From: Xiphydria camelus
Taxonomy: Eukaryota; Arthropoda; Insecta; Hymenoptera; Xiphydriidae
Direction: 5' to 3'
Length of the DNA stretch: 64,000 nt
Assembly: GCA_963678675.1 (NCBI GenBank)
Contig: OY783199.1
Location: 11,956,708-12,020,707 of the forward strand
The notes under the pieces are model-generated. The model had not been told where the DNA came from, ran no database searches, and saw only the letters and a program-made list of their open reading frames with translations. The position numbers were made by a program, and so were the translations under genes. This document shows, one piece after another, positions 20,381 to 30,648 of the stretch (positions are counted from its first letter, which is position 1; each line of letters begins with the position of its first letter).

Positions 20381-20555
20381 AATATGGGCGTAGTAGAAAA
20401 TTTAAATTACTATCGTTAACTACTATTTAAAATATCATCCCAATATTTCCTTTCATTACGACAATTTTCTGGACAACCAAATTACGCGTCCGAGCGAGTT
20501 ATAGCGAAAATGTCATACAACGTGTGCTCGAGGAAGCTTGAAATAGGCGGTATGC

Positions 20556-20869
20556 AGTAGTGTACTCTAAACTACACGCTATTGGTTTTCGAATCGATGC
20601 TGCGACACAATTGGTTCCAATTACTTTACCATTACAAATATGGGATGCGTAATAATAGTCGCTAAAAGGCAGAATATTTTAATTTTAAGGGCCCATATCA
20701 AAACCTAATAATTTTGTACCATTTTAACAATCAAAGTGTTACGATGTTCGACATTTCTTCCGGATTTTCTACAGAAACGATTGCTAAGTATTGATAATTG
20801 GTTAGAACCAATCATTACAGCATTCTCAAGTCGACAACCAATAGCGTAAGATTCAGAGTGTACTACGGC
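20556..20869. mobile_element. Inverted-repeat element, about 310 bases
   Basis: The arms GTAGTGTACTCTAAACTACACGC and a diverged inverse (GCGTAAGATTCAGAGTGTACTAC) are followed inward by CTATTGGTT and an AATTGGTT block on both sides. Arms are about 75 bases and roughly 80 percent alike by eye. MITE-like and non-coding. Confidence 0.65.
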
Positions 20870-21227
20870 CATTCTAAAAAAAGTGAAACCAATCATTAAG
20901 ATTTTCAGATAATGTAAATAGGCAATCTAACATCTAATATGATTCAAGAGATGCTTCATAATAAAGAAAACACGGAAATTGATTCGAAAATTTCAGTTTA
21001 CCGCTTTTTTTTTCAAGTGCAATCTGCAGTACTGGCAAAAACGCCAACGGCAGCGCATTGTCGTGCCATCATTGTGAGCTCTGTTTCGAGCCGATTATAT
21101 GCGCTTATGACTTTTTTGAGGTTAGATAACTAAATAAGTTGTTTTGTTCTTTGAGCGACCTGAATTTCACCTAGAACGGTGAGTTTATTGAAATGTTACG
21201 ACGTTAAGAACCTTTTGTTGTTTCAAC

Positions 21228-22678
21228 GTCACCTCCGTTACCCACAAATGACTAAAGTTTGAATAACCTCGATGTATTCACTTGTAAAGATTGGCGATTT
21301 CGGAAACAAAGTTAGACGATGACAAAGTACAACCAGTATTTTCTCCCTAATTTTATTTGATGTATTTCGGAAGAAAACTAGGTAACGGAGGTGACTGCTT
21401 CCCATGGCAAAGGAGCTGTCGATGGCGTTGGTGCTGCTCTGAAAAATCTTATTTGGACTAAGGTAAAATCTGAACATTTAAATATCAATTCTGCTGTAGA
21501 GTATTACGAAAATGCTAAGAAATACTGCAAGAAAGTCACTGTTTTCTTCGTGCCAGAAAATGATGTTAAAGAGAATGAAAATTTTCTAAATATGAGATGG
21601 GAAAAGGTTTCAGAAGTAAAGTCTGTGACTGCGAAGCATAGAAAAATCGGTCTCATTTCGTTCCATTCTTTTAGAAGATTCGATAAATATCATATTCTTG
21701 CTGCGGAAACGGCAGACTCTGAATTTTATAAGATAAAAGTTTTTGAATATGGATTGTACGAGTAAGAATATATGCAATCTGATTCTGAGCCAAATATGTC
21801 AGAACTTGTTTTGTCAAAATCAAATATTGGTCCAAATACACATGTTCTTGTTGAAATTCAGAGCAAAAGAGGTAAGATTCACAGATATGTAGCCGTCTGT
21901 CAAGAATCTGTTTCACCCGAGCATGGAAAAGTTCTTATTTTTTAATGATGAAAGCGTGCAATGCGGCGAAGACAACTTTTAGATTAGACAGTAAGAACAC
22001 GAAAAACATTCATTATGAACAAATTCAAAAAATTTTGCCGTTGCCTATAAAGAAAACGCATAGCAGACGCACTTTTTATGAATTTGATATTGCTATCGAA
22101 GAAGTGAACGGATAAAAATAGTCAATCTTGTATTTTTTAATTTTTCTCCAAAAAAAAATGTTATTTATCTCCTTCATATTTTTGGTTTACGTAATAACAT
22201 TATTATCCAGTTTAATACTGTTTAAAAGCATCATTATCTATCCATTATAACGATCTCAAATACAAATAATGTAAAAATCAATCGCACGTGTCACCTCCGT
22301 TACTTTCCTTGTCACCTCCGTTACTATAAACAACAATTTTTTGAATGAAAATGAAGAATTAGTTAGCCATCATGAGAATGTCAATTTATTCTGCATGTCA
22401 ACAATAAATGCTAAAAAAAAGTAGCTCGAAATCGTAGCTGAAATCGCAGAAATCTCAAAATTACAAAAGCAAGTCGAGAATTTAGTATCGTGCGCGTCAC
22501 CTCCGTTACCATGTTTGAAAAATGCATTTGTGCATGATTCATTTTTTTTCCCTAAGAAATCATCATAATTTCTTTTATCAGCTCAAAATCGAAATAAGCA
22601 ACTTGATCGCGTGCAAAAATAATAATTTCAATCATACTTTTTTCATGATTTTGAGCGTCAAAGTGTCACCTCCGTTAC
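21228..22678. other. Cluster of a recurrent 14-base motif, GTCACCTCCGTTAC
   Basis: Six exact copies: 21228-21241, 22290-22303, 22311-22324, 22496-22509 and 22665-22678 on plus, and 21382-21395 on minus. They bracket and follow a broken coding region. In random sequence of this length a 14-mer would not recur. Dispersed exact motifs around a transposon-type gene suggest protein-binding subterminal repeats or an insertion target; neither is proven. Confidence 0.85.
21391..22114 (+). pseudogene. Conserved uncharacterised SHGKG-type protein, C-terminal part, broken
   Basis: The frame starts within the minus-strand copy of the 14-base motif and reads SHGKGAVDGVGAALKNLIW, then RWEKVSEVKSVTAKHRKIGL. 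This SHGKGxVDGxG phrase is one I associate with uncharacterised, probably transposon-encoded proteins of arthropods. A TAA at 21764 interrupts. Frames further on (to about 22114) read HVLVEIQSKRGKIHRYVAVC and, after a stop and frame change, TFYEFDIAIEEVNG before a TAA. Order and spacing suggest one protein of at least 230 residues with two or more breaks. The function is unknown. Confidence 0.5.
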
Positions 22679-22728
22679 TTTAGAATTGCCAACTACGGGA
22701 TATCACCTATGTCAAACTTCCTTCAATA

Positions 22729-22809
22729 TTAGGTGTACAATTTTGCTTCCCCCGTTTTTCTCGCAAGAAATCTATAGGAGAACGACGGAAGCAAAGTTGT
22801 ACACCTAAT
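22729..22809. repeat. Small hairpin element
   Basis: The arms TAGGTGTACAATTTTGCTTCC and their inverse enclose a loop of about 35 bases that itself pairs partly (CGTTTTTCTCG / CTATAGGAGAACG). Non-coding. Confidence 0.7.
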
Positions 22810-22840
22810 ATATATTGTATACCAATTTACTCGCGCGTAT

Positions 22841-23055
22841 GTACACCTGCGGCCACGGTATCTGTCACTGGTGACTTTTTTTAAACGTTATTTTTAAACG
22901 TACTAACCAATGAACAATTAATTCTGATGCGCTCATTAGCTACGGTGGTGTCTACTAATTGATTATTAACCATTGATTATTAATCATTGGTTAGTACGTT
23001 TAAAAATAACGTTTAAAAAAGTCACCAGCGACAGATACCGTGGCCGCGGGTGTAC
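22841..23055. mobile_element. MITE family A, complete copy
   Basis: The ends GTACACCTGCGGCCACGGTA and the inverse enclose the family A arms with CTGGTGACTTTTTTTAAACG and ACGTACTAACCAAT. TA precedes the left end, consistent with TA target choice. The next family member starts two bases after its right end. Confidence 0.85.
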
Positions 23056-23056
23056 A

Positions 23057-23272
23057 TACACCCGTGCTCACGGATTCTGTTGCTGGTGACTTTTTTTTAA
23101 TGTTATTTTTAAACGTACTAACCAATGATTAATCAATCCTCATGCTCTCATTAACGAGAGTAGACGCCACCGTTGTTCATGAGGGCATGAGAATAAATTG
23201 TTCATTGGTTAGTACGTTTAAAAATAACATTTAAAAAATGTCACCAGCGACAGAATCCGTGAGCACGGATAT
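23057..23272. mobile_element. MITE family A, complete copy in tandem
   Basis: TACACCCGTGCTCACGGATT and its inverse form the termini. The interior GCTCTCATTAACGAGAGTAG and GAGGGCATGAGAAT blocks match the other copies. Adjacent head-to-tail arrangement with the previous copy suggests insertion of one into or next to the terminal TA of the other. Confidence 0.85.
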
Positions 23273-23289
23273 ACATCCGAAGCGAAATT

Positions 23290-23424
23290 TCTATATTCAT
23301 TTTGACCTGAACCCGAGTAGAAATGCGATCGGGCTTACCCGATGTAGCATCGGGGCCCGACCGGGCGCTTCTAGAGCATGCCCTGCCGGGGGTATCCGAT
23401 CGGGGCTCGACCGGGCGCTTCTAA
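23290..23424. repeat. GC-rich repeat H, left part, target of the Harbinger insertion
   Basis: It contains two imperfect copies of GATCGGGGCTCGACCGGGCG / CTTCTA / AGGCATGCCCT. It ends at TAA (23422-23424), and the repeat resumes after the inserted element with TAA at 26011. An uninterrupted relative occurs at 26188-26222, so the pre-insertion sequence can be read directly. A more distant GC-rich relative lies at 29880-30080. Confidence 0.8.
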
Positions 23425-24281
23425 GGGCCGGTATTATAAAGCCCGGTTGACCGAAGGTTGAGTTTCAACCGGCGGTTAAACTGCAGTTTGCGTATTATAA
23501 ATATCGACCGGAGGTTGAACTGACGGTTGAGCGGAGGTTCAGTCAACTACTAGATGACGTTGGGTTTGACTGTCAACTCTCGGTTGAAATAGTAAGAACG
23601 TAACTTCAAGAAAGGTAGAATAGGCGGCAAATCGAAGAGTGTTAACATATTTTACCTATTCCGTAAACTTTGCTTTCGTTTTTGTTCCAACACGCGTGTG
23701 CTGCTGACGCAATTGCAGTCCCGTATCTTTTTCGGGAACATCCATTACGATAATTCTACACGCCGATTCCTACCGTTCAGTATCATCGCGATCTAAAATA
23801 CCTTTCTAATTTAGTATCAAGCTCGTCATCGGGCACAATAGCAAAGCGATATGGCTCGACGATGAAAGGTTGCAAATGTAATTATAGTCTCACTCGGAAA
23901 GCTAATTGCCAAACGGAATGGAATACCCCCCCCCCCCCCCGCAGTAACCACTCATTAATACTGTTCTATGCATGTCAACTTTGTAAAGGGGAGAAAGACC
24001 AGGGGGTACCGCATCGCTCACGCTATCCCCACTACTGTTAGTTGTAAGATATATAAACCGCAACCAAATGCACGTTATTTAATATGTGTAATCAAGTGAA
24101 CAGTGCCTCGTCCAGCATAGTGTATTCAGCGCATTCAGCTAGTTCAACTTGCCGTTCGTTTCACCGTCAAATTACTGTGTTTCTATAACCTGAATAGGTA
24201 TATTATTAATAATATAGTGAGTACAGTGTCAAATATAATTACAGTATAGTGTTTTAAATATAATTCTTTATAAAAATAAAA

Positions 24282-24509
24282 ATGGCATCATCGTGTAATG
24301 ATAGAAATAATATAAGACTTTGGGAAGAAAGTACCGACAGTGAAGATTCTAGTGATTCTGATGCAGAGTGTGACGAACGTAGAAGGGTAGTAGTTCATAG
24401 GGCTCCGAGAAATTTTAGATTCCGTGTCAATCATTTCGAAAGATGGAATGTCTCGAGAGGGAAAGATAGACCTGCAACAATTTTATGTTATGTTGGGTTC
24501 CACCAATAA
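24282..24509 (+). pseudogene. Harbinger transposase (HARBI1-like), N-terminal fragment
   Basis: The ATG lies downstream of a TATA-like GATATATAAACC (about 24047) and reads an acidic start with DSEDSSDSDAECDE, then RAPRNFRFRVNHFERWN, the place where HARBI1-like proteins enter the conserved N-terminal helices. After WN the sequence diverges and stops after 75 residues; the usual protein is 350-400 residues with a DDE catalytic core. Nothing of the catalytic region survives in the 120 bases before the oppositely oriented Myb gene ends. The simplest reading is an internal deletion between about 24447 and 24620. Confidence 0.6.
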
Positions 24510-24628
24510 ACGCGAATGTCTTCGGTTACTAGAATGATTTATCCTGAGTATTGTTGTCCACAAAGTATAATCACGTATAATAAAGAACCGCGTCGAAAGC
24601 AAACGGACAGTTACCTGAAATTTCAGTA

Positions 24629-25694
24629 TCATAACTGTCTTTTTAGGAGGCCAATTTCAAGCTGGAGCTTTTCATTTTGAAGTTTTTGATGTAGCAGCTT
24701 CTCGTTACAGAGCTCCTGTTCTACTTCCTCCTTCCTCATTCTCACTGCATGGAACTCCCTATCTCTAGCTGCTTCCTCTTCTAATAATTGTTTCTTTAAA
24801 TTAAACATTTTTACCTTAATAGTTTCATCATCGCCTCCTGATGTATCCGTTTTCTTTCGCTTTATTTGTAATAGCGTATGTTTTCTTGATTTTAACATTT
24901 TCGGTGTATAATCAGACCAATCTGTATGGATAAATAATAACAATTGTTACTGCCTGCAAATGTAAGGTTGCTGTTTCATTTACATTACCTTTATTTACTT
25001 CAGGAGCAAGAACCTGCATAGGTTGGGACGTAGTAGGAATTTCCTCCGATACTTGGATGTCATTTAAAATTATCGGATGAGAGCTAACATTAGGCACTTC
25101 TATATTGGCTTCTCTATCACCTAAATGTATAACATTTATTTTATACAAATATAAGAAAATGTCAATATTAATGTGTTTTATTTACAGAAATTTAAGAAAA
25201 ATCTAATATGGATAGTATACGTACAATATTCCTCTACATCTAACATATCGCTATCACCCTCGCTTGGTTCCAAACCATTTATCGAGAAGCTGATTATACT
25301 TTTTATTTTATCAAAAAGCAGTTTGAGTGCTGCTTTTATATCAGGCCCCTCTGTACCACCTCCAGTTTTATAAACCATCTGCTTCTTCGCTGCCTCATAT
25401 TTACGTACTTCTTTTTTTAAATTGTCATATTTGCAACGTAGCTGCTCCGAATTTCTGGGTTCGGTTGTTGACAAATTATATGTCTCTGTTATTTTCTCCC
25501 AAGCAGCAGTCTACAATTGAATTTATATAATTATATTATTGTATTACATTAAATAGGTTACCTGTTACCTTTTCCTTCCATGTGACCGCATCCGTTTTTT
25601 TATTTTCTACGATACTTCGATAATTTATTATTATATCTACAAGACGGTGACAGTCTGCATCAGAATAAATAATTCTTCTGTTCTTTGCAGCCAT
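24629..25694 (-). CDS. Harbinger-associated Myb/SANT-like DNA-binding protein, four exons
   Basis: In PIF/Harbinger elements a Myb-like partner brings the transposase to the nucleus and to the element ends. Four exons on minus are 25694-25569, 25510-25225, 25120-24989 and 24921-24629. Each intron has GT-AG borders and the phases fit (0, 1, 1), giving 278 codons plus TGA without any break. Exon 1 starts MAAKNRRIIYSDADCHRLVD and, with TWKEK, AAWEKITETYNL and RCKYDNLKKEVRKYEAA, forms the trihelix Myb/SANT-like domain with tryptophans in the expected places (residues about 8-85). An acidic segment follows (EPSEGDSDMLDVEEY). Exon 4 is a charged coiled coil (EEEAARDREFHAVRMRKEEV) to the C-terminus. 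It converges on the transposase remnant. Intactness without a matching transposase is unusual and may mean recent loss or continued supply in trans. Confidence 0.85.
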
Positions 25695-26032
25695 TTCAAA
25701 ACAATGCAATTGAATAATTACTCGAATAACACGATGAACACGTTTAATACCACATCAAGGAAATTAACCTAAAATGAATGTGTCACGAAGTGTTTGAGTT
25801 TTCAGAAAATATTTCCATTGAACCTTGCTTCTCATTGGTTAAGAATCAACCGGCAGCATTGCCAACATCTACAAATAAATTTCAACTTCAGGTTGACGAA
25901 CCGACAGTCAAAACTACGTTTATAATACCGAATTTGTTCGAACCGTGGGTTGATCCTCAACCGGGGGTTGGGCAACCGGAGGTTCAACTACAGCTTTATA
26001 ATACCGGCCCTAAGGCATGCCCTGAAAGCGTA

Positions 26033-26819
26033 TTGAGATCGTTTATTACCGATGGCGGCGCTCGCGGCGCTACGGAAACATGGCGGATATTGGCGTACAG
26101 CACGCCGCGAACTTCAAATTCCGTCGACCGGTAGGTAAAAGAGTCAAGCACCGCATACCGCATTCATTTTAAGCGTCCCTAATATCTGATCGGGGCTTGA
26201 ACGGGCGTTTCTAAGGCATGTCCTATCAAATTATTTGTTGTATATAAATGATAAAATCATGCATTTTAACATGGAAGTAATTCTGAAATATTTATAAATT
26301 ATATTGAAATATATTGCAACGGTTCGGCCGTTACAAGACCCTAATAAATAATTATAGATTGTGTGATAAATTTTAACTAGTACTATTCTTATTTAGCAAC
26401 TTTCGCCGGTCTTGTAAAATTAAAATACGGATTGACCCAATAACTCTGATAGTACTATTTAAATTAAATATTTTTTTATTACATTTTTTAAATATATATT
26501 GGAGTAAGTAAAAAATAATTTTCATTACATTACAGTCGAAGCTAATGAATTATTGATATAAAAAACATGGCCGATATTGGCGTTTCGAATTGGTACGTAG
26601 GTACTTGAAGTGTTAACTTGCTCCAAGTTTTAAAAAAATGAGCATTTTTAGAACGAGATATAGGTAGACATTTATTTTCACAAACAATTAAATGAATTCA
26701 TTCGGATCAACTGTATACTACCGGTTGCTGGAATTTGAAGTACGCGGCGTGCTGCACGCCCAATATCCGCCATGTTTCCGCAGCGCCGCGAGCGCCGCCA
26801 TCGGTAAATAGCGGTCCCA
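26033..26819. mobile_element. Inverted-repeat element with 100-base GC-rich termini
   Basis: The left arm TTACCGATGGCGGCGCTCGC through ATGGCGGATATTGG and CTTCAAATTCC is matched inverted by 26720-26815. The interior of about 580 bases is AT-rich and non-coding, and includes the empty-site relative of repeat H at 26188-26222. The target duplication is not clear (GAGATCG versus GCGGTCC edges). Confidence 0.75.
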
Positions 26820-27276
26820 ATAGTGATAAATGTGACAGACGCTCCGTATAGTTCAATAATCGTTTGCCGTCTTTTTCAAAGAATCAAGATAGTGAACGGA
26901 AGCAGTGCTTTTTCCCTGGTTGATTGTGCATCAAGAGTAGGAAAGGAGACATCCGTATCTCAGAAGAAGTTCCATCAGATAAGTAATTCCTAATTGATCG
27001 TTTTAACCTCATTTTGATAAAATCTTTGGACACATATCTTTGTGGTTATTCTATTTTTGTTTTCAGCGTCATAATAATGTGCCTGCCCAGGGATTCCCGA
27101 CCCTCCAAAGGGATTCACGACTGCTAAAGAAGTGCCTGGGAAAGAGGTTTTAAAAAATACAGCACTCTACATGCTTGTATCGAAGGTATATGAAGTTTAT
27201 TGGTTATTAGTACTCGCTAATAATTGTTTCTTTCCACTGTAGTTTTTACCTTATAATATTATATTATATTTCAGAG
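26820..27276. other. Unassigned stretch with splice-like signals
   Basis: Contains a GATAAGTAATTCC donor-like site (about 26978) and a TTTTCAG acceptor-like site (about 27066), but no frame worth reading between or around them. The ATAATGTGCCTGCCCAG phrase at 27072 recurs at 28445, so this belongs to the following duplicated region. Confidence 0.4.
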
Positions 27277-28110
27277 GCACTTTTAACAGACCCAGATAGA
27301 AAAGTTCCTCCAGAATTGCGGTACAGTGCCACCGTAGATATATCAGGTTCTACCGATACGACGTGCTTCGACAAGGTCTGCATCAACTTTGGCGATATAT
27401 TGGCGGTCTTGGCGGCACTGCACTAATCCTATGGCACACTTTTCCATATTATTACGGTAGTATAGCTGCACAGCGTTCTGGTAATAAACCGTCTTCCTGT
27501 ACTGACAGTATATATGCAGTTTGCCTCTAATTTAAAATCTCTAGAATTGCTGTACAATGCCACGGTAGAAATGTCAGGTTCTACCGACATGACGTGTTTC
27601 GACAAGATCTGCATCAACTTTGGCGGTATGCAGTAGATTCTCGATTATCCAAGGTAATTGGGACCGAGGGTACCTCGGTTAAAAATAAAACTCTGATAAT
27701 CCGAAGTTCTTTTAAATTGCTAGTGGATGACGAAGAAAAATCCAAAAGGTACATTATACAGTTTTATATTTACTTACATATATATTTTATCTTACAAAGA
27801 AGTCTTTGATGGATTTTTGAGTTAATTTTTTGCCTCTCTTAGAAGCAGCGATGTTGCAGCAACATCGACACGAGTCGACACAGGAGTCGCTGGGAGTCAG
27901 GAGAGAGCCCTCGATTAATCCGGAGCCTCGGTTAACTGGGACTTGGATAACCGCGAGTCTACTGTATTGGCGGTACTGCACTAATCCTGTGGCATACTTT
28001 TCTATCTGGGAAATTCGTGGCAAAAGAATAGCAGATACGACGGAATTGAATTAGGTACAATAATCAAGTAAATAATTACGGTAGTACAGCTGTACAGCCT
28101 TATTCAGCCT
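27277..28110. repeat. Tandem duplication, second copy interrupted by a pogo-like insertion
   Basis: The copy at about 27310-27475 (GAATTGCGGTACAGTGCCAC, GGTTCTACCGA, GCATCAACTTTGGCG, CACTGCACTAATCCTATGGC, ATTACGGTAGTATAGCTG) is repeated at 27545-28095 with the same landmarks. In the second copy the sequence breaks after TTTGGCGGTA and resumes at TTGGCGGTACTGCACTAATC beyond an inserted element. Confidence 0.8.
27631..27964. mobile_element. Pogo/Tigger-like non-autonomous element, 334 bases
   Basis: The termini CAGTAGATTCTCGATTATCC and the inverse of GGATAACCGCGAGTCTACTG are of the CAGTAGA...ATTATCC type seen in pogo/Tigger elements. The flanks are TG (mutated TA) on the left and TA on the right. 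The uninterrupted first copy of the surrounding duplication (around 27395-27410, GGCGATATATTGGCGG) shows one TA at this site. Inside on minus, the frame ending KKLTQKSIKDFFV near 27830 resembles a transposase C-terminus and may be a remnant. Confidence 0.8.
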
Positions 28111-28440
28111 TATCTCTCTAATCGGCATCAGTGATTCCTCATTGACCGTTGTTACACTAGAGACAAAGAAAAGATGAAATAGAAGTGAGGTACATGTACA
28201 CTTCACATTTGACAGGTCGGTGTATAAATTGGAATAATAATTTTTTCTCTTTACCGATATATTCCCTTTTCCGTACTATCACACAAGTTCCAATTTATAC
28301 ACCGACCTGTCAAATGTGAAGTGTACATGTACCTCACTTCTATTTCATCTTTTCTTTGTCTCTAATGTAACAACGGTCAATGAGGAATCACTGATGCCGA
28401 TTAGAGAGATAAGGCTGAATAAGGCTGTACAGCTGTACTA
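28080..28440. repeat. Inverted duplication of repeat G
   Basis: The arms CAGCCTTATCTCTCTAATCG through AATAGAAGTGAGGTACATGT and GACAGGTCGGTGTATAAATT are matched inverted at 28270-28440. The loop is about 40 bases around 28250. Repeat G itself also occurs singly at 16070-16165 and 28450-29070. Confidence 0.85.
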
Positions 28441-28503
28441 CCGTAATAATGTGCCTGCCCAGAGACGGAGAAGAAATGAAATAGAATTGAGGTACATGTA
28501 CAC

Positions 28504-29008
28504 TAGATTGATTAAAAAAAAACGCTTTTTTCATTAATTCTTTTGGCGGGCACTTAAAACGTTAGTATTTAATGTAACTTTGAATATGTCGCCGGGTGCA
28601 CATTATCACTCAATATTTTGGAGTGTGTCAATCGCTTTTTCTGATTTCCATTTGAATAACACGATGAAATTGTTGAATCATTGGTTTAGTGCTAATTCCT
28701 TCTACGGTAAAAAAATTTCCCCATCAAAAATTAGGAAAATTGAGTTTTAGGTGTAATTGACGTAAAGAAATATTATTTTTAATTATTAAATAAAATTAAA
28801 TGGTAATCACGGGGGAATAAATTGTGCAATTGATTCCCCTATAATGGGACCGTGTTATTCAAATGGAAATCAGAAAAAGCGATTGAGACACCACTAAATA
28901 TTGAGTGAGAATGTGCACCCGGCGATATATGCAAAGTTACATTAAATACTAACGTTTTAAGTACCCGCCAAGAGAATGAATTAAAAAAGCCTTTTTTTAA
29001 TCAGTCTA
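28504..29008. mobile_element. hAT-like non-autonomous element with 8-base target duplication
   Basis: The target ATGTACAC is present at 28496-28503 and again at 29009-29016. The inserted 505 bases start TAGATTGATTAAAA and end TTTTTTAATCAGTCTA, inverse with a mismatch. Long inverted blocks follow inside (CGTTAGTATTTAATGTAACTTTG, GTGCAC, GATTGACACACTCC-type). The uninterrupted target is readable in repeat G copies as GAGGTACATGTACACTTCAC. Eight-base duplications are typical of hAT elements; the terminal bases are not the classical CAG, so family is inferred. Confidence 0.85.
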
Positions 29009-29285
29009 ATGTACACTTCACATTTGATATGTCGGTGTATAAATTGTAACTTGTGATAGTATAGAAGAGGGAATATATCGCCCTAGTGTACAGTAGTATT
29101 ACGAAAGTATTATGTTTTTAGTTTTAATATTTTAGTATAAATACTGTACCAGCAATTCAAGCGAAAAGTACATATTATTAGTGCAAGTAGTAATGCAGTC
29201 ATGGTAGTGCATATTAATAGTGTATGAACACTACTTCACTAGAAATACCTACTAATTAAAAATACGTAATATTAATATAGGTGTT

Positions 29286-29463
29286 ACATATCGATACCTT
29301 ACTTCGAAAACCTCGTCTTTGAAAACCTAATATGCTTATATTAATAATGCAATTCAAATTTGTTAAAAAAGTTGAGTACAAATGATACAAAACTGTTTTT
29401 CTTTGCTACTGCACATTTAAGGAAATTGCACTTACGAGGTTTTCAAAGTAAGGTATCGATATA
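29286..29463. mobile_element. MITE family E, copy 2
   Basis: The termini ATATCGATACCTTACTTCGA and GAAAACCTCG with inverse CGAGGTTTTCAAAGTAAGG at the right. The right half keeps GGAAATTGCACTTACGAGG as in the copy at 10557-10732; the loop is different. Confidence 0.75.
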
Positions 29464-29879
29464 TTAAATATATATGATTTCAATCTTCTTTGTTAGGATG
29501 AAAAATTGAATCGCTTTACCTTACTAACTATCAACTTTTGTTATATGTTACTTTTGGCCCATGTTCGGACAATACTTTTTTTAAGATTCCATTTTTATCT
29601 ACAATAATGTCCTATTTCGATACGAGACAAAAGTGTATATAATAAATGACAAGATAATATCGATTCAAATTTCCTTCCTAGAAAAAAAAGTGAAATAAGT
29701 ATTTGTTGTATATTCATAGTTTAAATTTCCGACTGAAAATGTTTGCATTACTCTAATGTAATATATTAATTATAAAATAAATTTATAACATTTCCTCGGA
29801 ATTATTGCTCTTATTTAGCACCCTTCCATTTAAAATTAGTTTGTGGCTAATAAAATTTCGACGAAGCTGCCAGACAAAA

Positions 29880-30080
29880 ATCGTGCTAGGGTTCTGATCG
29901 GGCAGCCCTGTTGGGCCCCGATCGGGTTTGCCCGACAAGGCCCTCATCCCTAAACCGCGTTACAAAAGTCATCGGGCCCTGGTCGGGCAGCCCTGTCAGG
30001 GCCCTATCACGGATCGGGCGTGCCTCGTCGGGACCCGATGAGCGCCTTATCCAGATTTCTACTCGGGAACACCCTACTCT
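29880..30080. repeat. GC-rich repeat related to repeat H
   Basis: Repeated TCGGGCAGCCCTGT and CCCGATCGGG units with ATTTCTACTCGGG at the edge, in otherwise AT-rich DNA. The 70-residue frame across it is a repeat by-product. Confidence 0.65.
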
Positions 30081-30648
30081 GCCCCTCTATAACCCTTACT
30101 TCACCCTGAACACACTGTTTTGACGTTGCTTTCAACCTGACTAGGTATGCTACATTATTTAATTTCTAACCAATAGAAGGCTCATCAGTGTCGAATAAAG
30201 TTCAATTGAAAATTTTATTTTCATACTCATTTAGACCTTCAACACACTGCTCTTATTCTCAACTAAATAGAAGGGTGTTCAGTGTCATTGTCTCCACTGA
30301 AAATGATAATGACTATAGAAGTCAATGAATGTAATTCTTGCATGCATTATAAAAGAGGAAAACGTATTGTATTAAAATTTTAAAGAGAAAAAAACCCTTT
30401 AAAGAATAATAGAAGGTGAATTGTAGTATCATAGTTTTATTGTATATTACAAATTTCAAGAAAAAAATAGAATAAAACTGAAAATTACACCGAACAGTTA
30501 ATGATAATTAAAATGAAAACAATATTAATCGCATTATATTATTTATTCTAATTTTTTAACGTTAATAGGATAAGCTACATATAATTTATTATTGAGATGA
30601 ATGTATAATATATACAAGGTGTAATAAGACTGCTGATTAGGATGGCCT
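30081..30648. other. AT-rich non-coding stretch
   Basis: Two diverged copies of an AACCAATAGAAGG / AACTAAATAGAAGG phrase near 30165 and 30260, each followed by TCAGTGTC. Nothing else recognisable. Confidence 0.5.

Larger units (their letters stand above)
23425..26010. mobile_element. PIF/Harbinger DNA transposon, 2,586 bases, TAA target duplication
   Basis: The termini GGGCCGGTATTATAAAGC are exact inverse copies at both ends. The flanking TAA at 23422-23424 and 26011-26013 is the three-base duplication diagnostic of PIF/Harbinger. Subterminal regions repeat GGTTGA-type motifs (ACCGGCGGTT, GGAGGTTGAACTG) in both ends. Two convergent genes remain, as in autonomous Harbingers: a truncated transposase on plus (24282-24509) and a four-exon Myb/SANT-like gene on minus (24629-25694). 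A run of about 15 C occurs at 23927-23941. The size is below the usual 3-5 kb because the transposase catalytic part is gone. Confidence 0.93.
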
